Below are positions 7,763 through 14,953 of a DNA stretch of 17,608 nucleotides, piece after piece. The notes under the pieces are model-generated. The model saw only the letters and a list, made by a program, of their open reading frames with translations. It was not told the DNA's origin and ran no database searches. The stretch is from UBA4661 sp002405405 (GTDB lineage Bacteria; Bacteroidota; Ignavibacteria; Kapaibacteriales; UBA4661), in assembly GCA_036847245.1 (NCBI GenBank), contig DAIUAL010000052.1, forward strand, positions 1 through 17,608, read 5' to 3'. Numbering within the stretch: position 1 is the first letter of the stretch; each line of letters begins with the position of its first letter. A program made the translations under genes and the position numbers.

Positions 7763-8949
7763 CAGTATGTATCTGAATGAAGTGATCGAGCAAATCCTGC
7801 ATGAAGATGTTCTTTTACCATATTCATCTCTTCATGGGTAATCCCAGGAAAGAGTGGCAGTGCAATAGTCATGCGCTCAGCAAAATATCCTTGGGGATAA
7901 TCCTGAGGCGTAAGATTATACTTTCGAGCATAGACATTTTGGTGTGGTGGAGCATGAGTCCCCTGCCGTGTAATAATTCCTCGTTCTTCCAAATACAACA
8001 TCACTGCATTACGTTGAAGCATTAATCGCTCAACATTATCGAAGCGCACCTCTTCCGGTTGAAACCAACAGACATACGATTGATAGCTGTGCCGTGAAGA
8101 AGGTTCTGTGGTCGGCAAACGTAACCATGCTATATCCGATAAAATATCATCGTAGTATGATGCCCCTACGCGACGCGCTTGCATCAACTCTTTTGCCTTT
8201 TGCATTTGGGCAACACCAAGTGCACCTTGTATGTCAGTAAGTCGAAAATTATACCCAACAATATTGTACTCAGGCAAAAGAAATGCTTTCGATGATTGCT
8301 GACGTTCTTGATATGGGCGCGATGCACCATGATCTCGATAACTACGACATAATTGAGCAAGATGATCGTCGTTAGTAACAATCATACCACCTTCACCGGT
8401 CGTAATTGATTTACGAGGATGAAATGAAAAGCACCCAAGAGCACCAATTGTTCCAACATGATGTGTACCATACCAAGTATCAAAACCGCAGGCAGCGTCT
8501 TCAATTATTGTAATACCATATTCTTCGGCAATTGCCATAATAGCGTTCATATTGGCAGCATTACCAAAAAGGTGTACCGGAATAATTGCTTTTGTTCGCG
8601 ATGTTATCTTCGTTCGAAGGACTTCGACATCTATATTGTATGAATAAGGATCAATATCGACAAAGATAGGTGTAGCACCCATATATTCAACGCAGTTTGC
8701 CGTCGAGATCCACGTGAATGATGGTACCAAGACCTCATCCCCGGCACCTATCCCCAGTGTAGCAACTGCTATATGAAGTGCATTTGTGCAGTTTGACACA
8801 GCAATAGCATGCTTTGCTCCCACAAACTCCGCAAACTTATCTTCAAACTGTTTTACATACTTACCCTTCACAACCCAACCGGATTTGAGCGGTTCTTGAA
8901 TCAAGGCAAAGTCTTCATCACGAAAAATAGTTTTACTGATGGGAATCAT
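7762..8949 (-). CDS. DegT/DnrJ/EryC1/StrS-family PLP sugar aminotransferase (copy 2)
   Basis: This 395-residue PLP enzyme belongs to the family that aminates keto-sugar nucleotides, usually from glutamate. Motifs are GWVVKGKYVKQFE (24-36), CTNAL (54-58), PSFTW (76-80), IIPVHLFGN (122-130), the PLP-ring Asp151 in IIEDAACGFD, and the Schiff-base Lys180 in FHPRKSITTGEGG (176-188), then NFRLTDIQGALG. The frame also has a GTG one codon earlier (8952). I choose the ATG at 8949 because a clear AGGAG (8956-8960) lies 6 bases before it, the best ribosome binding site in the window. The TGA stop shares its last base with the start of the SDR gene downstream. It differs clearly from the aminotransferase at 11801-12940, so the two probably make different amino sugars. 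The substrate is unknown. Confidence 0.9.
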   Translation of the reverse strand: MIPISKTIFRDEDFALIQEPLKSGWVVKGKYVKQFEDKFAEFVGAKHAIAVSNCTNALHIAVATLGIGAGDEVLVPSFTWISTANCVEYMGATPIFVDIDPYSYNIDVEVLRTKITSRTKAIIPVHLFGNAANMNAIMAIAEEYGITIIEDAACGFDTWYGTHHVGTIGALGCFSFHPRKSITTGEGGMIVTNDDHLAQLCRSYRDHGASRPYQERQQSSKAFLLPEYNIVGYNFRLTDIQGALGVAQMQKAKELMQARRVGASYYDDILSDIAWLRLPTTEPSSRHSYQSYVCWFQPEEVRFDNVERLMLQRNAVMLYLEERGIITRQGTHAPPHQNVYARKYNLTPQDYPQGYFAERMTIALPLFPGITHEEMNMVKEHLHAGFARSLHSDTY

Positions 8950-8955
8950 CACACA

Positions 8956-8960
8956 CTCCT
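8956..8960 (-). promoter_or_regulatory. Ribosome binding site AGGAG for the aminotransferase gene
   Basis: The coding strand reads AGGAG followed by TGTGTG and then ATG. The 6-base spacing to the ATG at 8949 is near ideal, while the GTG at 8952 would be only 3 bases away. This settles the start codon. Confidence 0.7.
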
Positions 8961-8968
8961 GATAATCA

Positions 8969-9916
8969 TTATTTTTGGAACCATTCAGCAGTACGTGTAA
9001 TGCCTTCCTCTAAATCAACTTTTGCTTGAATGCCCAACACAGTCCTCATCTTCTCAGTACTTGGGATACGACGAACTACATCTGACGATAACGGTGGTTG
9101 AAAAATAATTTTCGACTTGGAGTTCAACACACGACATACCGTCTGTGCTAATCCTAAAGTAGTCATTACTGCTCGAGGATTACCGATATTAAAGCTCTCG
9201 CCGATAGCGTCAGTGTTGCTCATACAGGCCATAAGAGCATCAACAAAATCCGTAACAAAACACCATGCACGAATTTGATTGCCATCTCCATATATGTTAA
9301 TATCTTGGTTCTGCAATGCACGCTTGATAAAAATTTGCATGGCACCTTCTCCGGTTTGTCCTGGTCCATAGACATTGAATGGACGAACCGTCACTATAGG
9401 CAGGTTATACTCTGTTTCATAGGCTTTTGCCAGATGCTCACCTGCAAGCTTACTCACAGCATATGTCCATCGTGCCTCGCCTGCTGATCCTGCAACTGTG
9501 CTATCGGTTTCACTTGATTTGAATGCCATTGAACCGAATACTTCTGATGTTGAAAACTCAACAATACGATCTTTCACATTATTCTGATAAGCCGCTTCCA
9601 TAACATTCGCCGTACCAATCATATTCACACGCATGGTACGAACAGGGCTTTTGATTACAGTATCGATACCTGCAATAGCGGCGGCGTGAACGACAATCTC
9701 GGCACCTTGCATTGACTCGGAAAGCAGCGTATAATCAAGAATATCCCCCTTGACAACTCTGATATTTTGATGCCCTGCGTAGCCACTATTAGTCAGTGTA
9801 TCACGGTGAAAATTATCGTAAACAGTAATGTGATTGTCTTCCACCAAACGCTGAATCAATGTATTGGCAATAAACCCGGCACCACCGGTGATGAATATTT
9901 TTTTGCCTGAAATCAT
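8969..9916 (-). CDS. NAD-dependent epimerase/dehydratase (extended SDR, UDP-sugar type)
   Basis: This 315-residue extended SDR has the cofactor motif GGAGFIA (11-17), Asp34 after the second strand, HAAAIAGIDTV (77-87), FSTSEVFG (121-128; Thr123, Ser124, Glu125), the catalytic Tyr152/Lys156 in YAVSK, RPFNVYGPGQ (178-187) and IYGDGNQIRAWCFV. The STSE signature, with Glu where many 4-epimerases have another residue, is shared with dehydratase/decarboxylase-type SDRs, so an epimerase label alone is not safe. The usual third glycine of GxxGxxG is Ala17. It follows the GT4 gene by 35 bases and precedes the second aminotransferase by 16, so it may supply that enzyme's keto-sugar. No clear Shine-Dalgarno is seen. 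Family assignment is firm, the reaction is not. Confidence 0.87.
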   Translation of the reverse strand: MISGKKIFITGGAGFIANTLIQRLVEDNHITVYDNFHRDTLTNSGYAGHQNIRVVKGDILDYTLLSESMQGAEIVVHAAAIAGIDTVIKSPVRTMRVNMIGTANVMEAAYQNNVKDRIVEFSTSEVFGSMAFKSSETDSTVAGSAGEARWTYAVSKLAGEHLAKAYETEYNLPIVTVRPFNVYGPGQTGEGAMQIFIKRALQNQDINIYGDGNQIRAWCFVTDFVDALMACMSNTDAIGESFNIGNPRAVMTTLGLAQTVCRVLNSKSKIIFQPPLSSDVVRRIPSTEKMRTVLGIQAKVDLEEGITRTAEWFQK

Positions 9917-9951
9917 AATGATATTGAAAGAAAAAGGTAAAACATGTATTG

Positions 9952-11139
9952 CTATTTTTCTATGACGTGATCGATAATGGTTTTAACACGCTCGTTGAAA
10001 TGCTTTTGCGTCCAAGATTGAATCTGATGAAATCCTGATTGCTTAAGTTGCTCTCGTAGGTAGCAACTGTGCCATATATGAAGAATATTTTGTGCGAATT
10101 CCTCGGGAGAAAGAGGGTCGACTAATAATGCAGCTGAACCAACTTGCTCAGGCATTGCATACTTATTCGACACGATAAGCGGACACCCCAACAAAAGAGC
10201 TTCAATCGGTGGAATGTTCGTTGGTCCTGCGCATGAGACAAACACCATAGCAACGGCTTGTTTGTAGAGCGAGTACATTTCATCATTACTGACATATCCA
10301 AGTATGTGAACATGCTCTTGTAAACGTAAGTCTGCAAGTGCCTGAACGACTCGATCATAATTATTTTTTTTTGAACCTACGAGAACCAAGGGAATGGTTT
10401 CACCCTGCTCACGCAAAAGGTAAAGTGCTTGTAGCAATGTAGTATGATTCTTATGTTCCCAAAACTGAGCGGGATAGAAAATGAATCTCTGTGGCAAACG
10501 ATACTTTGCACACATGTCAATTTCTTGTGATTCTAATAAATATGTTGGTGGAACAAAAGGCAAAACATGCACTTTGTCAGTGCTACATTGGTACGACTCG
10601 ACAACTTGCTCTTTACCTATGGTAGAATCAACCATAATGCCATCGGCATACTTAGTGATATTGCTGTAGTGCCGCTCTCGTACTTCATACGCATAATCAC
10701 CCGTACGATACTCTTCAAAATGCGATTCATATCGGTGCATGAGGTCGTGTACTGCTACAAGTGATTTGACTGATGTTTGATACGCTACCGCGTCTTGGCT
10801 TGGATAAAGAACAACATCACACCGGTCACGGTTGATTGTCCGAATAATCGGATTAAATAGAGCAGGAAATCGCCGCCAACTCTCTTGCGATGTATCAAGC
10901 ATTTTATAGAAACGATTCAGCACCTTGTGCAGAAAAGTTCTCGCCACACAGCGATGCGTCCATTCCTTCGGCAAAATATTTTGCCATGATGGTACAAGAT
11001 AGTACGCTGTAATTCTGTATTCATCTGTGGGTAGCGCACGAAGAGCATCAATCATCGATAGATTATACTGATATGTTCCACCCTCATGAGGGTGTGCTGA
11101 CAAATATAATCCTATGCGCTTTATTCGTTGTGCCATCAT
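9952..11139 (-). CDS. GT4-family glycosyltransferase (mannosyltransferase-like)
   Basis: This 395-residue GT-B fold enzyme is probably a retaining glycosyltransferase that adds one sugar to the growing glycan in the cytoplasm. The N-terminal domain has the glycine loop HPHEGGTYQYN (16-26) and AVHDLMHRYES (129-139), a segment typical of mannosyltransferase-like GT4 proteins. The donor domain has FIFYPAQFWEHKNH (219-232), LVLVGSKKN (251-259), HILGYVSNDEM (278-288) and NIPPIEALLLGCPLI (308-322) with Glu313. Two tandem ATG codons start the frame (11139 and 11136). AAAGGG at 11141-11146 sits too close to the first, so the second may be used. The gap from the acyltransferase gene is only 5 bases. 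A run of nine A lies at codons 256-259. The donor sugar is unknown. Confidence 0.87.
   Translation of the reverse strand: MMAQRIKRIGLYLSAHPHEGGTYQYNLSMIDALRALPTDEYRITAYYLVPSWQNILPKEWTHRCVARTFLHKVLNRFYKMLDTSQESWRRFPALFNPIIRTINRDRCDVVLYPSQDAVAYQTSVKSLVAVHDLMHRYESHFEEYRTGDYAYEVRERHYSNITKYADGIMVDSTIGKEQVVESYQCSTDKVHVLPFVPPTYLLESQEIDMCAKYRLPQRFIFYPAQFWEHKNHTTLLQALYLLREQGETIPLVLVGSKKNNYDRVVQALADLRLQEHVHILGYVSNDEMYSLYKQAVAMVFVSCAGPTNIPPIEALLLGCPLIVSNKYAMPEQVGSAALLVDPLSPEEFAQNILHIWHSCYLREQLKQSGFHQIQSWTQKHFNERVKTIIDHVIEK
10364..10372 (-). repeat. A9 homopolymer inside the GT4 gene
   Basis: Nine T on the plus strand, A on the coding strand, encode the Ser-Lys-Lys-Asn segment at residues 256-259 in the loop after LVLVG. 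It is the longest homopolymer I found in the window and a possible site of polymerase slippage. Confidence 0.9.
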
Positions 11140-11140
11140 A

Positions 11141-11146
11141 CCCTTT
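11141..11146 (-). promoter_or_regulatory. Ribosome binding site AAAGGG before the GT4 gene
   Basis: AAAGGG overlaps the stop codon of the upstream acyltransferase gene. It lies 1 base from the first ATG (11139) and 4 bases from the second (11136), which favours the second as the working start. Confidence 0.5.
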
Positions 11147-11804
11147 ATGACTTTGCTTCAAAGCGCGCTTTTATACGCTGTGCAGGTTGCCCTGCGATAT
11201 AAGAATTTTCAGGGAATGACTGCATCAGTAGTGCATTACTCACTGCAAACGAATTCTTTTCAATGGTTACTCCGGGCATCACAATTGCATGAAGCCCTAG
11301 CCAAACATTCTCTTCTAGTACTATAGGGGCAATCAAATGAGGAGAGTTTTCACTGCCAAGAGGCATAATCGATGTAATCTCTGAACGATTATCTAGGCGA
11401 TATGGTGTATTTGTGAGTGAGTAAAGCTGAACACCACTGCTCAACGTGCAATAATCGCCAATGGAAATACCGCCATACCCCATAATCACACTATATCGCA
11501 CAAGATGACAATGGCTGCCAATAATAATTTCCCCAGGCTCATAGGAGAACGAAGGATTGTCCTTCTTGATAATTGAGCCTCGAATTTCTTTACCTGTTTT
11601 AATTACGCAATACTCGTCTATTTCGACATCATCACCAATGCTAATCATTTCAGCACCATCAATAATCACTCCGACACCAAAACGCACATTTGTGCCGCAC
11701 GAACGAAGTTTGCGTTTATAGTAGGCATACCGCAAATTTTGACCGGTGATACCTGGTGTGTAGACAATTACTAACAAGATTAACGATTTTAGAAAGTTTA
11801 TCAT
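11145..11804 (-). CDS. Left-handed beta-helix (hexapeptide-repeat) acyltransferase, WcaF/maltose-acetyltransferase-like
   Basis: This 219-residue protein has a hydrophobic N-terminal stretch (3-16), then hexapeptide-repeat coils (about 43-71, 92-127 and 161-187) typical of acetyl-CoA-dependent O- or N-acetyltransferases, which form trimers. VWLGLHAIVMPGVTI (167-181) and YIAGQPAQRIKARF (202-215) match the C-terminal signature of the family. At the place where the catalytic His usually sits, the sequence reads YSLTNTPY (128-135) with no histidine, so activity or mechanism may differ. His156 and His172 are the closest candidates. Its ATG overlaps the aminotransferase stop by 4 bases (ATGA), which strongly suggests it works with that enzyme, for example by acylating the new amine. 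Acceptor and acyl group are unknown. Confidence 0.82.
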   Translation of the reverse strand: MINFLKSLILLVIVYTPGITGQNLRYAYYKRKLRSCGTNVRFGVGVIIDGAEMISIGDDVEIDEYCVIKTGKEIRGSIIKKDNPSFSYEPGEIIIGSHCHLVRYSVIMGYGGISIGDYCTLSSGVQLYSLTNTPYRLDNRSEITSIMPLGSENSPHLIAPIVLEENVWLGLHAIVMPGVTIEKNSFAVSNALLMQSFPENSYIAGQPAQRIKARFEAKS

Positions 11805-12940
11805 GCAATGACTCTACCTGTGAGTTGCGTAATAACTTGGCCAAAAATCATTACAACTGCTCGCATCTGCTCCTCAGTGAGTGTCAGACCAGACGGAAAA
11901 TAAAAACCATAATCATACAACCATTTGCTTACAGGCAATTCTTCAGCTTGATACCAAGTATATTTTTTTAATGCAGGCTGTAAATGTAATGGATAAAAGA
12001 ATGGTCGTGTTGCAACACCTGCATGCGCCAAAGCTTGCATACACTGGCGAGCATCGATACCCATAGACTCATTCAGAACAACACCATATACCCAATAGCT
12101 ATTTAAGGCGTACTCTTTCTGTACGGGTAATTGAATAATACCGGCTTGAGCATATGGCTGCAAAAGTTCGGTATAGATACGCCCCATATCCATACGTTTT
12201 TGTACTTGCTCTTCAAAGCGTTCTACTTGGGCGAGACCAATAGCCGCTTGTACATTCGTCATACGATAATTGTTGCCAAGCTCATAGTGAATGAAGCGCG
12301 TCTCAGGAACAAATGCCAAATTACGCCCCAAGCGTAGCTTTGCTGCAAGAGCATCATCATTCGTAACACATGCTCCACCTTCGCCTGTTGTTATAGCTTT
12401 ATTGGCATAAAAACTTGCGGCACCAATATGCCCCAAACCACCACATTGCTGCCCCTTGTATTGCGTGCCAATTGCCTCGGCAAAGTCTTCGATAATCATC
12501 AACCGGTACTTCTCTGCAATAGCTCGTAATTCATCCATTTGGACAGGATGACCATACAAATGTACCGGCATAATTGCTTTTGTTTGTGGTGTAATTTTTG
12601 CCTCAATATCATCGATCTTCATGCACCATGTTTCAGGATCTGCATCAACAAACACAGGCACACAATCGTTGTAGATAGCACCAAGAGCGCATGAAATAAT
12701 TGTGAAAGAAGGCATGATGATTTCGCTTCCAGCTGGAAGATCCAATGCCCGGACAGCAAGGATCAAAGCACTAGTGCCATTATTAACGGCAATTGCATGT
12801 TTGACACCTACTTTCTCTGCAAACTTTTCCTCAAACAATCGAAGATATTTACCCTCGCTTGACACCCATCCTGTCTTGATGGCATCACTAACATATTCAA
12901 GTTCTTTTTCTAAAATCAATGGTTCATTAACCGGAATCAT
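11801..12940 (-). CDS. Perosamine-synthetase-like DegT/DnrJ/EryC1/StrS aminotransferase (copy 1)
   Basis: This 379-residue PLP enzyme most resembles GDP-perosamine synthetases (RfbE/Per), which aminate C4 of GDP-4-keto-6-deoxymannose, though other 4-keto-6-deoxy sugar donors are possible. Motifs are MIPVNEPLI, TGWVSSEGKYLRLFE (23-37), NNGTSALILA (53-62), MPSFTI (76-81), PVHLYGHPVQM (125-135), the PLP Asp152 in IIEDFAEAIG (Per enzymes have EDCAEAFG), Schiff-base Lys181 in YANKAITTGEGG (178-189), and NNYRMTNVQAAIGLAQ (223-238). AAGGA (12945-12949) precedes the ATG by 4 bases and supports the start. It is 10 bases after one acetyltransferase gene and overlaps another by 4, so the amine is probably acylated. 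No GDP-mannose 4,6-dehydratase is recognisable in the window, so the keto-sugar must come from an SDR here or from elsewhere. Confidence 0.9.
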   Translation of the reverse strand: MIPVNEPLILEKELEYVSDAIKTGWVSSEGKYLRLFEEKFAEKVGVKHAIAVNNGTSALILAVRALDLPAGSEIIMPSFTIISCALGAIYNDCVPVFVDADPETWCMKIDDIEAKITPQTKAIMPVHLYGHPVQMDELRAIAEKYRLMIIEDFAEAIGTQYKGQQCGGLGHIGAASFYANKAITTGEGGACVTNDDALAAKLRLGRNLAFVPETRFIHYELGNNYRMTNVQAAIGLAQVERFEEQVQKRMDMGRIYTELLQPYAQAGIIQLPVQKEYALNSYWVYGVVLNESMGIDARQCMQALAHAGVATRPFFYPLHLQPALKKYTWYQAEELPVSKWLYDYGFYFPSGLTLTEEQMRAVVMIFGQVITQLTGRVIA

Positions 12941-12944
12941 AGCA

Positions 12945-12949
12945 TCCTT
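12945..12949 (-). promoter_or_regulatory. Ribosome binding site AAGGA for the perosamine-synthetase-like gene
   Basis: The coding strand reads AAAAAGGATGCT and then ATG. AAGGA lies in the 10-base gap after the acetyltransferase stop, at workable spacing to the ATG at 12940. Confidence 0.6.
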
Positions 12950-12950
12950 T

Positions 12951-13535
12951 TTATCGTTCTGTATCTGTCAATTCTCGAATTATTTTTGCAGGATTTCCAC
13001 CAACTATGGTATGTGGCGGAACATCTTTTGTTACCACACTCCCGGCGGCAATAATTGAACCTTCGCCGACAGTTACTCCTTTCATGATAATTGCATTAAA
13101 CCCAATCCATGCTTTATTGCAGATAGTAACTGGATCACGTTTCACATACGTCCAATCTTTCGGTTTGCCATATAAGCTATTAAGGACATCGCTCTCACGT
13201 TGGGTATAGCTTATCGCATGAGAATTATGATCAATAATTGTTGTACCCCATGCAATTTCCACATCGTCACCGATCGTAATTTGCTCGGCACAAGCAAGCA
13301 AAGCACCACCGATAAAAGTACGTTTACCGATCAGGACAGTCGCTTCTTCCCGTTCAAAAACAATGGAGGACTGAATCAATGACTCCGCACCGATCGTCAA
13401 GACATTATTTTTTTGTGTTGATTGAATGCGTCTCCACACAACAGATGCCGATTCATCAACAGCACATACTTGTAGTTGTTTTCGTAAAGCACGTTGTGCC
13501 TGCCAATCTGCAAAACGATAGTAAAATCTTCGCAC
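12951..13535 (-). CDS. CAT-type left-handed beta-helix O-/N-acetyltransferase
   Basis: This 194-residue hexapeptide-repeat acetyltransferase is expected to transfer an acetyl group from acetyl-CoA to a sugar hydroxyl or amine as a trimer. Beta-helix coils are seen at about 47-98 and 136-168. IIDHNSHAISYTQR (100-113) is the active-site loop of maltose-acetyltransferase/virginiamycin-acetyltransferase relatives, with His103 as the likely catalytic base. AWIGFNAIIMKGVTVGEGSIIAAGSVVTKDV and GGNPAKIIREL are the family's C-terminal signatures. It starts with GTG at 13535, whose G is the last base of the cupin gene's TAG stop (TAGTG). No other start codon fits, and an AAGG lies about 13 bases upstream. 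Its partners are the cupin before it and the perosamine-synthetase-like enzyme after it, which points to modification of the same sugar. Confidence 0.87.
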   Translation of the reverse strand: MRRFYYRFADWQAQRALRKQLQVCAVDESASVVWRRIQSTQKNNVLTIGAESLIQSSIVFEREEATVLIGKRTFIGGALLACAEQITIGDDVEIAWGTTIIDHNSHAISYTQRESDVLNSLYGKPKDWTYVKRDPVTICNKAWIGFNAIIMKGVTVGEGSIIAAGSVVTKDVPPHTIVGGNPAKIIRELTDTER

Positions 13536-13981
13536 TATAGTTGCTTACCTTCGATACCAATAAAACGTTCTTTATCATCAACGCCCATATACGGACCTTG
13601 CTTTACCTCAATCATAATAGTTTCTTCAATAATCTCGAAACCATGACCACCTCCACAGAGAAGAATGACATCACCACTCGCAATCATCTCCGAACCAACA
13701 TATTCCTTGTTAGAATTATAGAAATTAACCTTCACTTTTCCCTTTTTCATAATGAGAACTTCATGTGTGTATATGATGGTACGAGGATTCTCTTTATGGA
13801 TATGTGGCTTGATGATATTTCCTGCCTGGTGTGGCAAATAGCCGAATTGCAAAGTTGCATCATCACCTGTGGGGAAGGTGATAGACGGACTCTGGAAAGA
13901 ATCTCGCATGATGATACTCAGAAGTTCTTCACCATATAGGACATGATCTAAGCCGGGCGCGATATGTTTTGTGAGTACCAT
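13535..13981 (-). CDS. Small cupin-fold protein of a polysaccharide locus
   Basis: This 148-residue single-domain cupin has a likely metal site: His60 and His62 in IIKPHIHKENP (56-66), Glu74 in YTHEVLIMKKG (71-81), and His113 in SGDVILLCGGGHGFE (102-115). The end, MIEVKQGPYMGVDDKERF (123-140), recalls cupin proteins I know from sugar-biosynthesis clusters, whose role is mostly unproven. Cupins of this kind may be sugar isomerases, epimerases or binding proteins. I do not recognise a specific reaction. The frame also has a GTG at 14011 that would add ten residues. I prefer the ATG at 13981 because the extra residues look unlike a domain start, but neither has a good ribosome binding site. Its stop overlaps the start of the acetyltransferase gene by one base, so the two are probably produced together. 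Confidence 0.75.
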   Translation of the reverse strand: MVLTKHIAPGLDHVLYGEELLSIIMRDSFQSPSITFPTGDDATLQFGYLPHQAGNIIKPHIHKENPRTIIYTHEVLIMKKGKVKVNFYNSNKEYVGSEMIASGDVILLCGGGHGFEIIEETIMIEVKQGPYMGVDDKERFIGIEGKQL

Positions 13982-14022
13982 GATGTTTGTAATGTTTGTC
14001 GTTAAGTTCACTTAGCAAGTAT

Positions 14023-14943
14023 TTATCGTAGTCCGGTTAATCGCCTGACTTTATTGACAATACGATCTTTTAATCGAGTTTGCATCATCGTGAATTCCAC
14101 AAATGAATCAGCTTGTTCATCAACACAAAAAAAATGAGGATGTCGTAGTGGGAAATCAATTTCATTCGACTGCATACTATTCAGTAGGCTATCAGCATTC
14201 GTCGTATGCGTTGCATCAGCACCAAAGCCAAGATTGGTGACAAGATTTGTATTAGGGACAACTGCCATGCCTCGTTGCGACCACATTGTATATACCCATT
14301 GATAATCCCATGTATCGATTTTTTGCTCAAACATTGCCTGAAAATCTGTCTGCCATTTTTTTTGAATCTGGGGGTCACGAAGTATATTTTGTAATTGCCC
14401 TAAACGCATAAAATCAGGAAATGTCTTCATATCAACATCATACTTTTGCCATGCTCTGCGCCATGTCGCCCACCCCCAAATAGAATTGTACTTGGAAAAA
14501 TAGTAACTCGCATCACCTCGCATTCTACCGAACTGCAGATTAGTACCACTAATTTGCATAATACGTTCATCATCTTTGTAGCGTTCTAACAATTCGTCAC
14601 AAAATCGAAAAAACGATGGTTGAGGCAAGCAGTCATCTTCGAGAATGATAGCAGATTCTACCTGCTCAAAGACCCATGAAATTCCTGAAGAAACATTACG
14701 CTTGCAACCAAGATTGCTTTCTTGAAATCTTGTACGAACATCACACTCCCAATCGATATTCATGACGATACGCCGTACAGCTTCACATTTTTCAACTTCA
14801 CCTTGTTTATGAGCACGAGGACCATCGGCAATGAGTAGAAGAGTTGTAGGGCGAGCCTTGCGAATTGCCTCAAAGACCGTTGCTGTTACATCTGGACGAT
14901 TAAAGACGATAAAAGCAATAGGAGTGTTCGTGTGTGAATTCAT
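14023..14943 (-). CDS. GT-A-like nucleotide-diphospho-sugar glycosyltransferase (HlpA-like annotation group)
   Basis: This 306-residue protein has a GT-A style N-terminal domain: PIAFIVFNRPD (8-18), TLLLIADGPR (34-43), SNLGCKRNVSSGI (77-89), and the likely metal-binding ILEDDCLP (100-107). It is followed by FRFCDELLERY and the hallmark WGWATWRRAW (156-165). Proteins with this arrangement are common in LPS, capsule and S-layer glycan loci and are often annotated as HlpA-like or as GT2-like nucleotide-diphospho-sugar transferases. It should add one sugar from a nucleotide donor in the cytoplasm. There is no signal peptide or membrane segment. It begins 10 bases after the decarboxylase gene and ends 11 bases before an alternative start of the cupin gene. 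Donor and linkage are unknown. Function beyond glycosyl transfer is not supported. Confidence 0.83.
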   Translation of the reverse strand: MNSHTNTPIAFIVFNRPDVTATVFEAIRKARPTTLLLIADGPRAHKQGEVEKCEAVRRIVMNIDWECDVRTRFQESNLGCKRNVSSGISWVFEQVESAIILEDDCLPQPSFFRFCDELLERYKDDERIMQISGTNLQFGRMRGDASYYFSKYNSIWGWATWRRAWQKYDVDMKTFPDFMRLGQLQNILRDPQIQKKWQTDFQAMFEQKIDTWDYQWVYTMWSQRGMAVVPNTNLVTNLGFGADATHTTNADSLLNSMQSNEIDFPLRHPHFFCVDEQADSFVEFTMMQTRLKDRIVNKVRRLTGLR

Positions 14944-14953
14944 ATCAATTGCT

